The notes under the pieces are model-generated. The model had not been told where the DNA came from. It made no database searches and worked only from the letters and a program-made list of their open reading frames with translations. Made by a program: the position numbers and the translations under genes. A stretch of DNA of 64,000 nt from Paraburkholderia diazotrophica (GTDB lineage: Bacteria > Pseudomonadota > Gammaproteobacteria > Burkholderiales > Burkholderiaceae), in contig NZ_FNYE01000009.1 in NCBI RefSeq assembly GCF_900108945.1, positions 1-64,000 on the forward strand. The letters are read 5' to 3'. This document shows, in pieces, positions 54,283 to 62,012 of the stretch (its first letter is position 1; every line of letters begins with the position of its first letter).

Positions 54283-54906
54283 TTACGCAGCTTCACCACG
54301 CTCATCCGCGCCGATCACGACGCTGTTCGCGCTCTCGTATCGGTAGCGCGGCACATCGAGGTTTTGTGGCGCGGGCTTGTCCTTGAACACGCGACCCGCG
54401 AGGTCATAAGTCGAGCCGTGACACGGACAGAGAAATCCGCCGGGCCAGTCGTCGGGCAGATTGGGCTGCGGGCCCGGCTGAAAGCGCGGACTCGGCGTGC
54501 ATCCCAGATGTGTGCAGACGCCCACCACGACGAGCAGGTTCTTGCGTTCCGCGCGTGAACGGTACGCGTTGTGGCAATACGCAGGCAATGGCATCGAGAA
54601 CGGCCGCTCGCTATCAGGATCGGCGACGAAGCGATCGGCGGCGCGTACAGCGGCCATCATCGACTCGGTGCGATTGACGATGAAGACGGGCTTGCCGCGC
54701 CACGCGACCGTCAGCATGTCGCCGGGCCGAAGGCGGCTGATATCGACCGTCACGGGCGCGCCCGCGGCCAGCGCGGACGCGGGCGGCCGGAACGAATCGA
54801 CGAAGGGCGTCACGACTGCGACGCCTGCAATGCCGCCGGCTACGGTTGTCGCGATCATCCATCGGCGTCGTGCCTCGTCGGGTGGCGCGTCGACGACTGC
54901 GCTCAC
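54283..54906 (-). CDS. petA: bc1-type Rieske iron-sulfur protein, orphan
   Basis: 207 residues from GTG 54906, preferred over ATG 54963 because GGGAG precedes it and its GTGA overlaps the stop of the upstream gene. N-terminal ARRRWMIATTVAGGIAGVAVV is a Tat-like membrane anchor. Cluster ligands: CTHLGC and CPCHGSTYD. Normally the iron-sulfur subunit of ubiquinol-cytochrome c reductase, but cytochrome b and c1 genes are not adjacent, so this is a lone copy with a secreted partner (54903-55382). Confidence 0.87.
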   Translation of the reverse strand: MSAVVDAPPDEARRRWMIATTVAGGIAGVAVVTPFVDSFRPPASALAAGAPVTVDISRLRPGDMLTVAWRGKPVFIVNRTESMMAAVRAADRFVADPDSERPFSMPLPAYCHNAYRSRAERKNLLVVVGVCTHLGCTPSPRFQPGPQPNLPDDWPGGFLCPCHGSTYDLAGRVFKDKPAPQNLDVPRYRYESANSVVIGADERGEAA

Positions 54907-55382
54907 GTCGTACTCCCATCCGCTTGCGCGGCTTGTGTCGTTTGCGTCGTTTGTGCCGGCCACAGGAACAGCGTGCGAACATGCGTCGACGGTTTGACAT
55001 CGACCACGCGCTGCTGCGTCTTGCCTTCATAGCTGACGGTGATCCGATAGCGTCCGTCCGGTAGCGACGCGAGCATGAACGGGCCATGCGCAGTGGCGTT
55101 CAGCAGAGTCGCACCGTGCATGTCGGTGATATGAACGGGGATATCCGCGAGATATTCGTTGCCCTGATGCGTCTTGCCCGCGAATTCGAGCACGAGTGGG
55201 TACTTGTGCATTTCGTCCTTGAACGCAGCCGATTGATCGCTGCCTACGCCGCCCGACAGATACGCGACGTTGCCCTGATGCTGAAGCGGCGGCAGGTTCG
55301 GCGTCGCGGCGAACGCGACATTCGCGGTCTGCGCAAGCACGAGCGTAATGGCAAGAAGACCTGTTCTGGCGAGTGAGTTCAT
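54903..55382 (-). CDS. Secreted hypothetical protein with carboxypeptidase-regulatory-like domain
   Basis: 159 residues from ATG 55382 (GGAGATCGTC upstream). Signal peptide ARTGLLAITLVLAQTANVAFA, then a beta-rich domain with HGPFMLASLPDGRYRITVSYEGKTQQRVVDV, typical of carboxypeptidase-regulatory-like/transthyretin-like folds, and a Thr/Gln tail. Translationally coupled to the Rieske gene. Function unknown. Confidence 0.7.
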   Translation of the reverse strand: MNSLARTGLLAITLVLAQTANVAFAATPNLPPLQHQGNVAYLSGGVGSDQSAAFKDEMHKYPLVLEFAGKTHQGNEYLADIPVHITDMHGATLLNATAHGPFMLASLPDGRYRITVSYEGKTQQRVVDVKPSTHVRTLFLWPAQTTQTTQAAQADGSTT

Positions 55383-55742
55383 GACGATCTCCATCGTGAA
55401 GATAAGTGCGTCGATGACGCGGCATTGCTTTTCGACGCGCGCGATTTGAGCGAGGGGTTAAGCGAATTACCGTAAGTGGTCGCGGCGTCGCGGCGATTTC
55501 AATCTAGGCGGGGCGGATTAAACGAGACTTAAACCCTGTGGAGATGCGTTTAGTCATCAACCGGGAGTTTTGCGCTGACAGAAAGCTTTCTTATCGGCTT
55601 GTTAGAATGGCGCGTCAGAAATAGCATTCGTTTTCCCGAATCATGGACAATCGCAATTGCCCGGCATGCTCGCGTCGTTGCGCTATTCAGGCAGCAGCGG
55701 CTGAACCTGCAAAAGCCGGCCTCGCGAATACGGCGCGCTGAT
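55383..55742. other. Intergenic region, nothing definite
   Basis: 360 bp between divergent genes. A -10-like TAGAAT is at 55603-55608, without a well-spaced -35 box. No gene recognised. Confidence 0.35.
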
Positions 55743-55982
55743 ATGGAAGGATCGCATCTACTGCTGGGCATTCTCGCGTGGGCGTTTTTCATCGGCGCAC
55801 TCTCGCTGATGTGGATCACCGTCAACGCGGGTTCGTTCTATTCCCGATACGCGCGCTGGTGCCGCGCGTGCAACATCACGCCGCCTGCCCAGAGTGTCGC
55901 GTTCTGGCTGAACTTCGCGGCGAGCGCGATCGCGCTCATCGCGGCGTTGTTCTTCGCGGCGATGTATCTTGCGGCCAGCTAG
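55743..55982 (+). CDS. Small two-helix membrane protein
   Basis: 79 residues, MEGSHLLLGILAWAFFIGALSLMWITVNAG then a loop with two Cys (CRACN) and a second helix FWLNFAASAIALIAALFFAAMYL. Function unknown. The start lacks a strong ribosome site. 53 bp before the MFS gene. Confidence 0.55.
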   Translation: MEGSHLLLGILAWAFFIGALSLMWITVNAGSFYSRYARWCRACNITPPAQSVAFWLNFAASAIALIAALFFAAMYLAAS

Positions 55983-56035
55983 CTTCATCCGTGCCGTGCC
56001 ATCTGAACGAGCAGTGATCCGTCATTGAACGCCTG

Positions 56036-57241
56036 ATGCAAACACCGTCACGACTCAGTACGCTTCGGCAGATACCCAGCAGCGTCTGGGTGCTCGGCTG
56101 TGTCAGCCTGTTGATGGACGTGTCGTCCGAAATCATCCATAGCCTGCTGCCGATGTTCATGATGGCGAGTCTCGGCGCGAGCGCGGCGACGATCGGCATC
56201 ATCGAGGGTGTTGCCGAGGCGACGGCGCCTGTCGTCAAGGTGTTTTCCGGCGTGCTCAGCGACTATCTCGGCAACCGCAAATGGCTTGCCGTCGCGGGCT
56301 ACGGACTCGGCGCGCTGAGCAAGCCGCTGTTCGCGATTGCACCGACGCTCGGTTTCGTCGTGACCGCCCGCGTGATGGACCGGATCGGCAAGGGCATACG
56401 CGGCGCGCCGCGCGATGCGCTCGTCGCCGACGTCACGCCGCCGCATCTGCGCGGCGCCGCGTTCGGGCTGCGGCAGTCGCTCGATACGGTAGGCGCTTTT
56501 CTCGGGCCGCTGTTCGCCGTCGTCATCATGCTGATGTGGGCGGACGATTTCAGGCTCGCGTTCTGGCTCGCCGTGATTCCCGGCGCGATGGCCGTCGTGC
56601 TGCTGACGCTCGGCATCGACGAGCCCTTGCGGCATGCGGACGCGAAGCGCGTCAATCCGATTCGCCGCGACAACATCCGTCAACTTGGAAGGGCTTACTG
56701 GTGGGTCGTCGCCGTTGGCGCCGTGTTCGCGCTCGCGCGTTTCAGCGAGGCGTTTCTCGTGTTGCGCGCGATGAACAGCGGCGTGCCCATCGCACTCGTA
56801 CCGCTCGTGATGGTCGCGATGAATGTCGTCTATGCGTTGTCCGCGTATCCGCTCGGCAAGCTCGCCGATTCGACGAGCCATATCCGTTTGCTGATCGTCG
56901 GGCTCGCGATTCTTTGCGCTGCGGATGTCGTGCTCGCGCACGCCGTTCACTGGGGCATTCTGCTCGTGGGCGTCGCGCTGTGGGGCCTGCACATGGGCAT
57001 GACGCAAGGGCTGCTCGCGACGATGGTGTCGCATAGCGCACCCGCGCATTTGCGCGGCACGGCATTCGGCATCTTCAATCTGTCGAGCGGAATCGTGACG
57101 CTGATATCGAGTGTGATCGCGGGCGCGTTGTGGGACCGGATCGGCGCGGCTGCAACGTTCTACGCGGGCGCGGCATTCTGTGTGATGACGATCGTGCTGC
57201 TCGTGGTCAGTCCCGCGCGACGCATCGCGCAACTGCGATAG
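56036..57241 (+). CDS. MFS transporter
   Basis: 401 residues, about 12 helices. Early FMMASLGASAATIGIIEGVAEATAPVVKVFSGVLSDYLGNRK with a loop 2-3 variant, then GKGIRGAPRDALVADVTP and LRQSLDTVGAFLGPL, characters shared with YajR/tetracycline-like single-component MFS proteins of the family often near GntR genes. Substrate unknown. Confidence 0.85.
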   Translation: MQTPSRLSTLRQIPSSVWVLGCVSLLMDVSSEIIHSLLPMFMMASLGASAATIGIIEGVAEATAPVVKVFSGVLSDYLGNRKWLAVAGYGLGALSKPLFAIAPTLGFVVTARVMDRIGKGIRGAPRDALVADVTPPHLRGAAFGLRQSLDTVGAFLGPLFAVVIMLMWADDFRLAFWLAVIPGAMAVVLLTLGIDEPLRHADAKRVNPIRRDNIRQLGRAYWWVVAVGAVFALARFSEAFLVLRAMNSGVPIALVPLVMVAMNVVYALSAYPLGKLADSTSHIRLLIVGLAILCAADVVLAHAVHWGILLVGVALWGLHMGMTQGLLATMVSHSAPAHLRGTAFGIFNLSSGIVTLISSVIAGALWDRIGAAATFYAGAAFCVMTIVLLVVSPARRIAQLR

Positions 57242-57391
57242 GCGGGCGGGCTGACGTCGCCCAATCGCCGATGAAGCGATCGTACGCAACGCTCCGGCGT
57301 AATCAGCGCGCGGCCGCGCGACGCGATTCGATGCTGCAAACCCACCGCGCTCTGACTTGCAGATCGGCATCATAGTGAGATGAACGATAAT

Positions 57392-57403
57392 ATGGCATTC
57401 CAG
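57392..57403. promoter_or_regulatory. Candidate GntR site upstream of gntR, ATGGCATTCCAG
   Basis: Matches the 58330 site ATGGTATTCCAT at 10 of 12 positions and lies 65 bp before the gntR ATG, suggesting autoregulation. Confidence 0.4.
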
Positions 57404-57467
57404 TCGGCGCGTATCGACGCATCGAGCGCGACGGCGGGACCGTCGTCCTTTTTTCTCTTTGCCGCCT

Positions 57468-58154
57468 ATGTCAGACCTCAGAATCGACCGCAATGCCAAG
57501 ACGCTGCGGGAACTCACGCTAGACAAGCTGCGCGGTGCAATCGTGCAAGGCTATTTCCGGCCGGGCGCACGGCTCGTCGAGCGCACGCTGTGCGACGAAC
57601 TGGGCGTAAGCCGCACGGTCGTGCGTGAAGTGCTCCGGCATCTTGAAACGGAGGGACTGGTCGAAATCGTCGCGCAAAAAGGGCCGATCGTCGCGCGGCT
57701 CGATCCCGAGCAGGTCGGCGAGATCTACGAACTGCGTGGTCTGCTGGAGGCAAACGCCGCGCGCGCGTGCGCCGAACAATCGACGCCTGAACTCGTCAGG
57801 CAATTGCGCGAAATCCGCAAAACCATCGAGGATGCGTTCGTACAGCGCGACATGCCGCGCGTGCTCGAATACACCGAGCGCTTCTACGAGGCGCTGTTCG
57901 AGGGCGCGCAAAAACGCGTGTCACTGGCTGTCGTCAAGACGCTGAACGCGCGCATCAACCGGCTGCGCGCGTTGACCATCGCGACGCCGGGCCGCGGCGA
58001 CGAGTCGAACCGCGAGATGAACAAGCTGCTCGACGCGATCGAGCGGCGCGACGGCGACGCGGCGTCGGCGGCTTCCTTTGCGCACATCAGACGCACGGCA
58101 GAGCTGGCTTTGAGCGCGCTCGCGCAGCAGCAGGAAGCGGCCGACAACGGCTGA
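57468..58154 (+). CDS. GntR-family regulator, FadR/FCD type
   Basis: 228 residues. N-terminal winged helix IVQGYFRPGARLVERTLCDELGVSRTVVREVLRHLETEGLVEIVAQKGPIVARL, then an all-helical FCD domain (YELRGLLEANAARACAEQ, VLEYTERFYEALFEGAQK, HIRRTAELAL). FCD regulators bind acids and usually repress the neighbouring catabolic operon. Candidate operators precede both gntR and the 58438 operon. A strong terminator follows it, separating it from that operon. Confidence 0.92.
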   Translation: MSDLRIDRNAKTLRELTLDKLRGAIVQGYFRPGARLVERTLCDELGVSRTVVREVLRHLETEGLVEIVAQKGPIVARLDPEQVGEIYELRGLLEANAARACAEQSTPELVRQLREIRKTIEDAFVQRDMPRVLEYTERFYEALFEGAQKRVSLAVVKTLNARINRLRALTIATPGRGDESNREMNKLLDAIERRDGDAASAASFAHIRRTAELALSALAQQQEAADNG

Positions 58155-58181
58155 TCTCTTTCCCACGAACGCTTACGGATC

Positions 58182-58212
58182 AAGGCCGCCGGCGCTCCCG
58201 GCGGCCTTTTTT
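58182..58212 (+). terminator. Rho-independent terminator of gntR
   Basis: AAGGCCGCCGG (58182-58192), CGCTC loop, CCGGCGGCCTT (58198-58208), then TTTTTT ending at 58212. Confidence 0.9.
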
Positions 58213-58329
58213 CGTTTGAGCCACCGTTCCTGCGCGTCGACGCCTGCCGATCGCCGCCCCTTGAGAACTGCCGCATTGCACAACGTCAGAGGCGCCGAAA
58301 AACGTGCCTGAAATCGCTCCGTCAATATC

Positions 58330-58341
58330 ATGGTATTCCAT
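58330..58341. promoter_or_regulatory. GntR operator candidate A, ATGGTATTCCAT(AAT)
   Basis: First of two near-palindromes in front of the catabolic operon; direct-repeat form ATGG-N4-CCATAAT. Starts exactly 42 bp before site B. Confidence 0.65.
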
Positions 58342-58371
58342 AATACTTTGCTTCTTGGTGTAGTCCGTAAG

Positions 58372-58383
58372 ATGGAATACCAT
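58372..58383. promoter_or_regulatory. GntR operator candidate B, ATGGAATACCAT(AAT)
   Basis: Exact reverse complement of site A in its 12-bp core, followed by the same AAT. It lies 54 bp upstream of ATG 58438. Confidence 0.65.
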
Positions 58384-58437
58384 AATCTCAACGAGCCGCA
58401 GATCAACGGCCTCGGGCCCACATCAGGAGAAACCAAT

Positions 58438-59025
58438 ATGAAGCTGGAAGTGCGCAAGCTGGTCACTTACATCGAAGAGACCTTTATCGAAGGCGGCAAA
58501 GAAGCGGCCCGGCCGTTGAAGCTGTTCGGCGCGGCAGCCGTGCTGCGTAACCCGTGGGCGGGGCGCGGCTTCGTCGAAGACCTGAAGCCGGAGATTCACG
58601 CGCTCGCGCCGCAGCTCGGCGAAATGCTGACGGCGGAAATGCTGCGCGTCGCGGGTTCGGGCGATGCGATCGAAGGCTATGGCAAGGCGGCCATCGTCGG
58701 CACGTCGGGCGAAATCGAGCATGCGTCCGCGCTGATCCACACGCTGCGTTTCGGCAACCACTATCGCAAGGCCGTCGGCGCGAAGAGCTATCTGAGCTTC
58801 ACGAATCTGCGCGGCGGACCGAACTGCCCGATCTCGATTCCGCTGATGCACAAGCACGACGAAGGCATGCGCTCGCACTATCTGACCGTGCAGTTTTCGA
58901 TCGTCGATGCGCCCGCGCCCGATGAACTCGTGATCGCGCTGGGCGCATCGATCGGAGGCCGTCCGCACCACCGTATCGGCGACCGTTATCAGGACCTGAA
59001 GGAACTCGAATCCAATGAAGCCTGA
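58438..59025 (+). CDS. AA_synth/DUF1185 family protein
   Basis: 195 residues, site AGGAG before ATG 58438. MKLEVRKLVTYIEETFIEGGKEA start, KAAIVGTSGEIEHASALIHTLRFG and RGGPNCPISIPLMHK are features of the amino acid synthesis (DUF1185) family, whose reaction is unknown and which typically sits in catabolic operons. First gene of the operon under the paired GntR sites; its end overlaps the next start by 11 bases. Confidence 0.85.
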   Translation: MKLEVRKLVTYIEETFIEGGKEAARPLKLFGAAAVLRNPWAGRGFVEDLKPEIHALAPQLGEMLTAEMLRVAGSGDAIEGYGKAAIVGTSGEIEHASALIHTLRFGNHYRKAVGAKSYLSFTNLRGGPNCPISIPLMHKHDEGMRSHYLTVQFSIVDAPAPDELVIALGASIGGRPHHRIGDRYQDLKELESNEA

Positions 59026-59923
59026 ACTGGCGCCCGAGCGGGCGGTGTCGCATGGCGAGGCCGCGGGCACGAGCTATAGCGTCTACGCGCCGCGCGCCGA
59101 CGAAGGTGGCGAGACGGTCGTGCTGATCCACGGCGTAGGCATGAACCAGAGCGTGTGGGCACCGCAGATCGACGCGTTGACGGCGTCGTTCCAGGTCGTC
59201 GTGTACGACATGCTCGGTCATGGCGACAGCGCGCTGCCGACGCCCGCGCCGACGCTCGACGAATACGCGGCGCAACTCGAAGCGCTGCTCGACACGATGC
59301 GAATCGGGCGCGCGCATATCGTCGGGCATTCGATGGGCGCGCTCGTCGCGCTCGAATTCGCGCTGACGCATCCGCAGCGCACGCTGAGCGTTGCGGCGCT
59401 GAACGCGGTCTATGACCGCACGCCCGCGCAGCGCGAAGCCGTGATGACGCGTGCTGAGATGCTCGGTGATGCGCCCGCCGGTGTGAGTCCGCATGCAGGC
59501 GTCGACGCGACGCTGTCGCGCTGGTTCGGCGATCCGATTCCCGTGCATCTGACGCAGGCGGCGCAGGCTGTGCGCGAATTGCTGCTGTCCGTCGACCCTG
59601 TCGGCTATGCGCGCACTTACCGGCTCTTTGCCAGCTCGGACGATGCGCACGTCGGCCGCCTCGCGAGTCTCGCCGTGCCCGCGCTCTTTCTCACGGGCGA
59701 GTGCGATCCGAATTCGAGCCCGTCGATGTCGCTCGCGATGGCGGCCGCGGCGCCGTTCGGCCGCGCCGAGATCATCGCGAACGAGCGTCACATGATGAAC
59801 GTCACCGATCCGGCGCGCGTGAACGAAAAGCTGCTCGCGTTCTTCGCCGAAGCATCGGCAGTGAATCCGGCGCGAGCTTTCAATCCGCAGCACCGAACGA
59901 TTTCTGGAGAACGCCATGACTGA
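59015..59923 (+). CDS. Alpha/beta hydrolase (RutD-like)
   Basis: 302 residues. LIHGVGMNQSVW oxyanion region, MLGHGDSALP, nucleophile GHSMGALVAL, acidic residue in LTGECDPNSSP and His in NERHMMNV. In the rut pathway and related ring-cleavage routes such hydrolases release carbamate or amide products; here it may hydrolyse the product of the monooxygenase. Overlaps both neighbouring genes, so tightly coupled. Confidence 0.87.
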   Translation: MKPELAPERAVSHGEAAGTSYSVYAPRADEGGETVVLIHGVGMNQSVWAPQIDALTASFQVVVYDMLGHGDSALPTPAPTLDEYAAQLEALLDTMRIGRAHIVGHSMGALVALEFALTHPQRTLSVAALNAVYDRTPAQREAVMTRAEMLGDAPAGVSPHAGVDATLSRWFGDPIPVHLTQAAQAVRELLLSVDPVGYARTYRLFASSDDAHVGRLASLAVPALFLTGECDPNSSPSMSLAMAAAAPFGRAEIIANERHMMNVTDPARVNEKLLAFFAEASAVNPARAFNPQHRTISGERHD

Positions 59924-60920
59924 GCGGACCACTGAGCGGACCACTGAGCCGACCACTGCGCCGACCACCGGGCAAATCGCGGAACAGAGTTTCGACCTCG
60001 CCGATTTTCGCCGCGCGCTCGGCGCGTTCGTGACGGGCGTGACGGTCGTCACGACGATCCAGCCGGACGGTTCGCCGCGCGGCTTCACGGCGAATTCGTT
60101 CACGTCGGTGTCGCTCGATCCGCCGTTGATTCTCGTGTGCATTGCGAAGACGGCATCGAGCTACGCGGTCTTCTCGCAGACGCGCCGCTTCGCAGTCAGT
60201 GTGCTTGCCGAAGATCAGAAAGCGGTGTCGGGCGTGTTCGCATCCAAGGCCGCCGACAAGTTCTCGCAAGTCGCGTGGCACGCGCGCACGACGGGCGCGC
60301 CCGTGATGGACGATGCGGCCGCGAGCTTCGACTGCACGACGCATGAAGTCGTCGATGCCGGCGATCACATCATATTGATCGGACGCGTCGTCGATTTTGT
60401 TCATACCACTTCGTCGCCGCTCGGCTATTGCCGGGGCGCGTATGTGAACTTCAGCCTGTCGCAGGATGCGTTGGCGGCAGCCAGTTCGCGCGCGCAAGTG
60501 GGCGCGATTCTCGAACATCGCGATGGACTCGTGCTGCTCGATACGCCGAAGGGATTGCAGTTGCCGACAGGCGTCAAGCTCGAACCCGCGAGCGATGCGG
60601 CGAGTCTGCGCGGCGTGCTCGCGAAGCTCGGTCTCGACGCGCATCTCGACTTCATTTTTGCCGTATTCGAATCGGGCAGCGGACAGGCGCCGAGTGTACA
60701 AATCTATTATCGCGGCCGCGTGATCGACAGCGGCGCTGCGTGGATCGATAGCTCGATTCGCATCGTGCCGTTGTCGCAGATTCCGTGGGATGAATTGCGC
60801 GACGAAGCCGTGCGCTCGATGCTCGAACGCTACGTGCGCGAACGCAGCGAAGACGCATTCGGCATCTATGTCGGCGATACGGAAGCCGGCACGGTACAGA
60901 CGCTCGCACTTGCTCACTAA
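59916..60920 (+). CDS. Flavin reductase with Nudix-like C-terminal extension
   Basis: 334 residues. Residues about 26-185 are a HpaC/RutF-type flavin reductase domain: FRRALGAFVTGVTVVTT, GFTANSFTSVSLDPPLILVCI. The remaining about 150 residues (ILEHRDGLVLLDTPKGLQLP..., VLAKLGLDAHLDFIFAVFE) look like a Nudix fold without the catalytic Nudix box. Supplies reduced flavin to the luciferase-like enzyme next to it. The N-terminus is a Thr-Glu/Ala-Arg/Pro repeat from 12-bp DNA repeats. Confidence 0.88.
   Translation: MTERTTERTTEPTTAPTTGQIAEQSFDLADFRRALGAFVTGVTVVTTIQPDGSPRGFTANSFTSVSLDPPLILVCIAKTASSYAVFSQTRRFAVSVLAEDQKAVSGVFASKAADKFSQVAWHARTTGAPVMDDAAASFDCTTHEVVDAGDHIILIGRVVDFVHTTSSPLGYCRGAYVNFSLSQDALAAASSRAQVGAILEHRDGLVLLDTPKGLQLPTGVKLEPASDAASLRGVLAKLGLDAHLDFIFAVFESGSGQAPSVQIYYRGRVIDSGAAWIDSSIRIVPLSQIPWDELRDEAVRSMLERYVRERSEDAFGIYVGDTEAGTVQTLALAH
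59919..59966. repeat. 12-bp tandem repeat at the start of the flavin reductase gene
   Basis: Four copies of ACTGAGCGGACC (59919, 59931, then variants at 59943 and 59955), encoding Thr-Glu-Arg-Thr-type units. In frame. Confidence 0.85.
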
Positions 60921-60935
60921 GAGAGAACAGACATC

Positions 60936-61979
60936 ATGAAGTTTTCATTGTTTCTGCACATGGAGCGATACGACGACACGACGTCGCATCGCGAGCTGTT
61001 CGACCAGATGACCGAGCTCGTGCAGATCGCCGAGCGCGGCGGGTTCGAGACGGCATGGATCGGCGAGCATCACGCGATGGAGTTCACGATCGCGCCCAAC
61101 CCATTCGTCAATCTGTCGTATCTCGCCGCGAAGACGGAGCGCATTCGTCTGGGTACGGGCACGGTCATCGCGCCGTTCTGGCATCCGATTGCGCTCGCAG
61201 GCGAAGCGGGCATGGTCGATGTCGCGAGCAATGGGCGGCTCGATCTCGGCATCGCACGCGGCGCTTATAACTTCGAATACGAGCGCCTGCTTCCCGGTCT
61301 CGATGCGATGAGCGCCGGTGCGCGGATGCGCGAGCTGGTGCCCGCGCTGCGCAAGCTCTTCGAAGGCGATTACGCGCATCAGGGCGAGTTCTGGTCGTGG
61401 CCCAAATCGACGCCCGTGCCGCGTCCCATCCAGCAGCCGCATCCGCCGATGTGGCTCGCCGCGCGCGATCCGAACTCGCATGCGTTCGCGGTCGCGAACG
61501 GCTGCAACGTGCAGGTGACGTCGCTGGCTTCCGGCGATGCCGAAGTCGTGAGCCTGATGGAGCGCTTCAACGCCGCGTGCGCCGCGCATCCTGACGTGCC
61601 GCGTCCGCAGGTGATGATGCTGATGCACACGTTCGTCGGCGCGAATGCCGCAGAAGTGGATGAAGCCGTCGAGGACCTCGCGCGCTTCTATCGCTACTTC
61701 AGCAAATGGTTCAAGAACGAGCGCCCCGTCACACAGGGTTTCATCGAGCCGCTGACGGACGCCGACGTCGAGATGTTCCCGCAATACTCGTCCGAATCGA
61801 TCCGCAAGAACCTCGTGATCGGCGAGCCGAAGCAGGTGATCGCGCGTCTCAAGGGCTACGAAGAACTCGGCTACGACCAGTACAGCTTCTGGCTCGACAG
61901 TCACATGAGCTTCGAGCGCAAGCGAAAGTCACTGGAGCTGTTCATCTCCGACGTGATGCCCGCGTTCGCCGCAAGCTGA
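60936..61979 (+). CDS. Luciferase-like (LLM) flavin-dependent monooxygenase
   Basis: 347 residues. LLM barrel: MKFSLFLHMERYD start, GGFETAWIGEHHAMEFTIAPNPFVNLSYLAAKTERIRLGTGTVIAPFWHPIALAGEAGMVDVASNGRLDLGIARG and PMWLAARDPNSHAFAVANG. Uses FMNH2 from the adjacent reductase to oxygenate a substrate. LLM enzymes with reductase, aldehyde dehydrogenase and hydrolase partners open N-heterocycles (pyridine, uracil); the substrate here is unknown. Confidence 0.9.
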   Translation: MKFSLFLHMERYDDTTSHRELFDQMTELVQIAERGGFETAWIGEHHAMEFTIAPNPFVNLSYLAAKTERIRLGTGTVIAPFWHPIALAGEAGMVDVASNGRLDLGIARGAYNFEYERLLPGLDAMSAGARMRELVPALRKLFEGDYAHQGEFWSWPKSTPVPRPIQQPHPPMWLAARDPNSHAFAVANGCNVQVTSLASGDAEVVSLMERFNAACAAHPDVPRPQVMMLMHTFVGANAAEVDEAVEDLARFYRYFSKWFKNERPVTQGFIEPLTDADVEMFPQYSSESIRKNLVIGEPKQVIARLKGYEELGYDQYSFWLDSHMSFERKRKSLELFISDVMPAFAAS

Positions 61980-62012
61980 CACGAAGCCTCAACATTCAAC
62001 GGAGTGGCTGAC

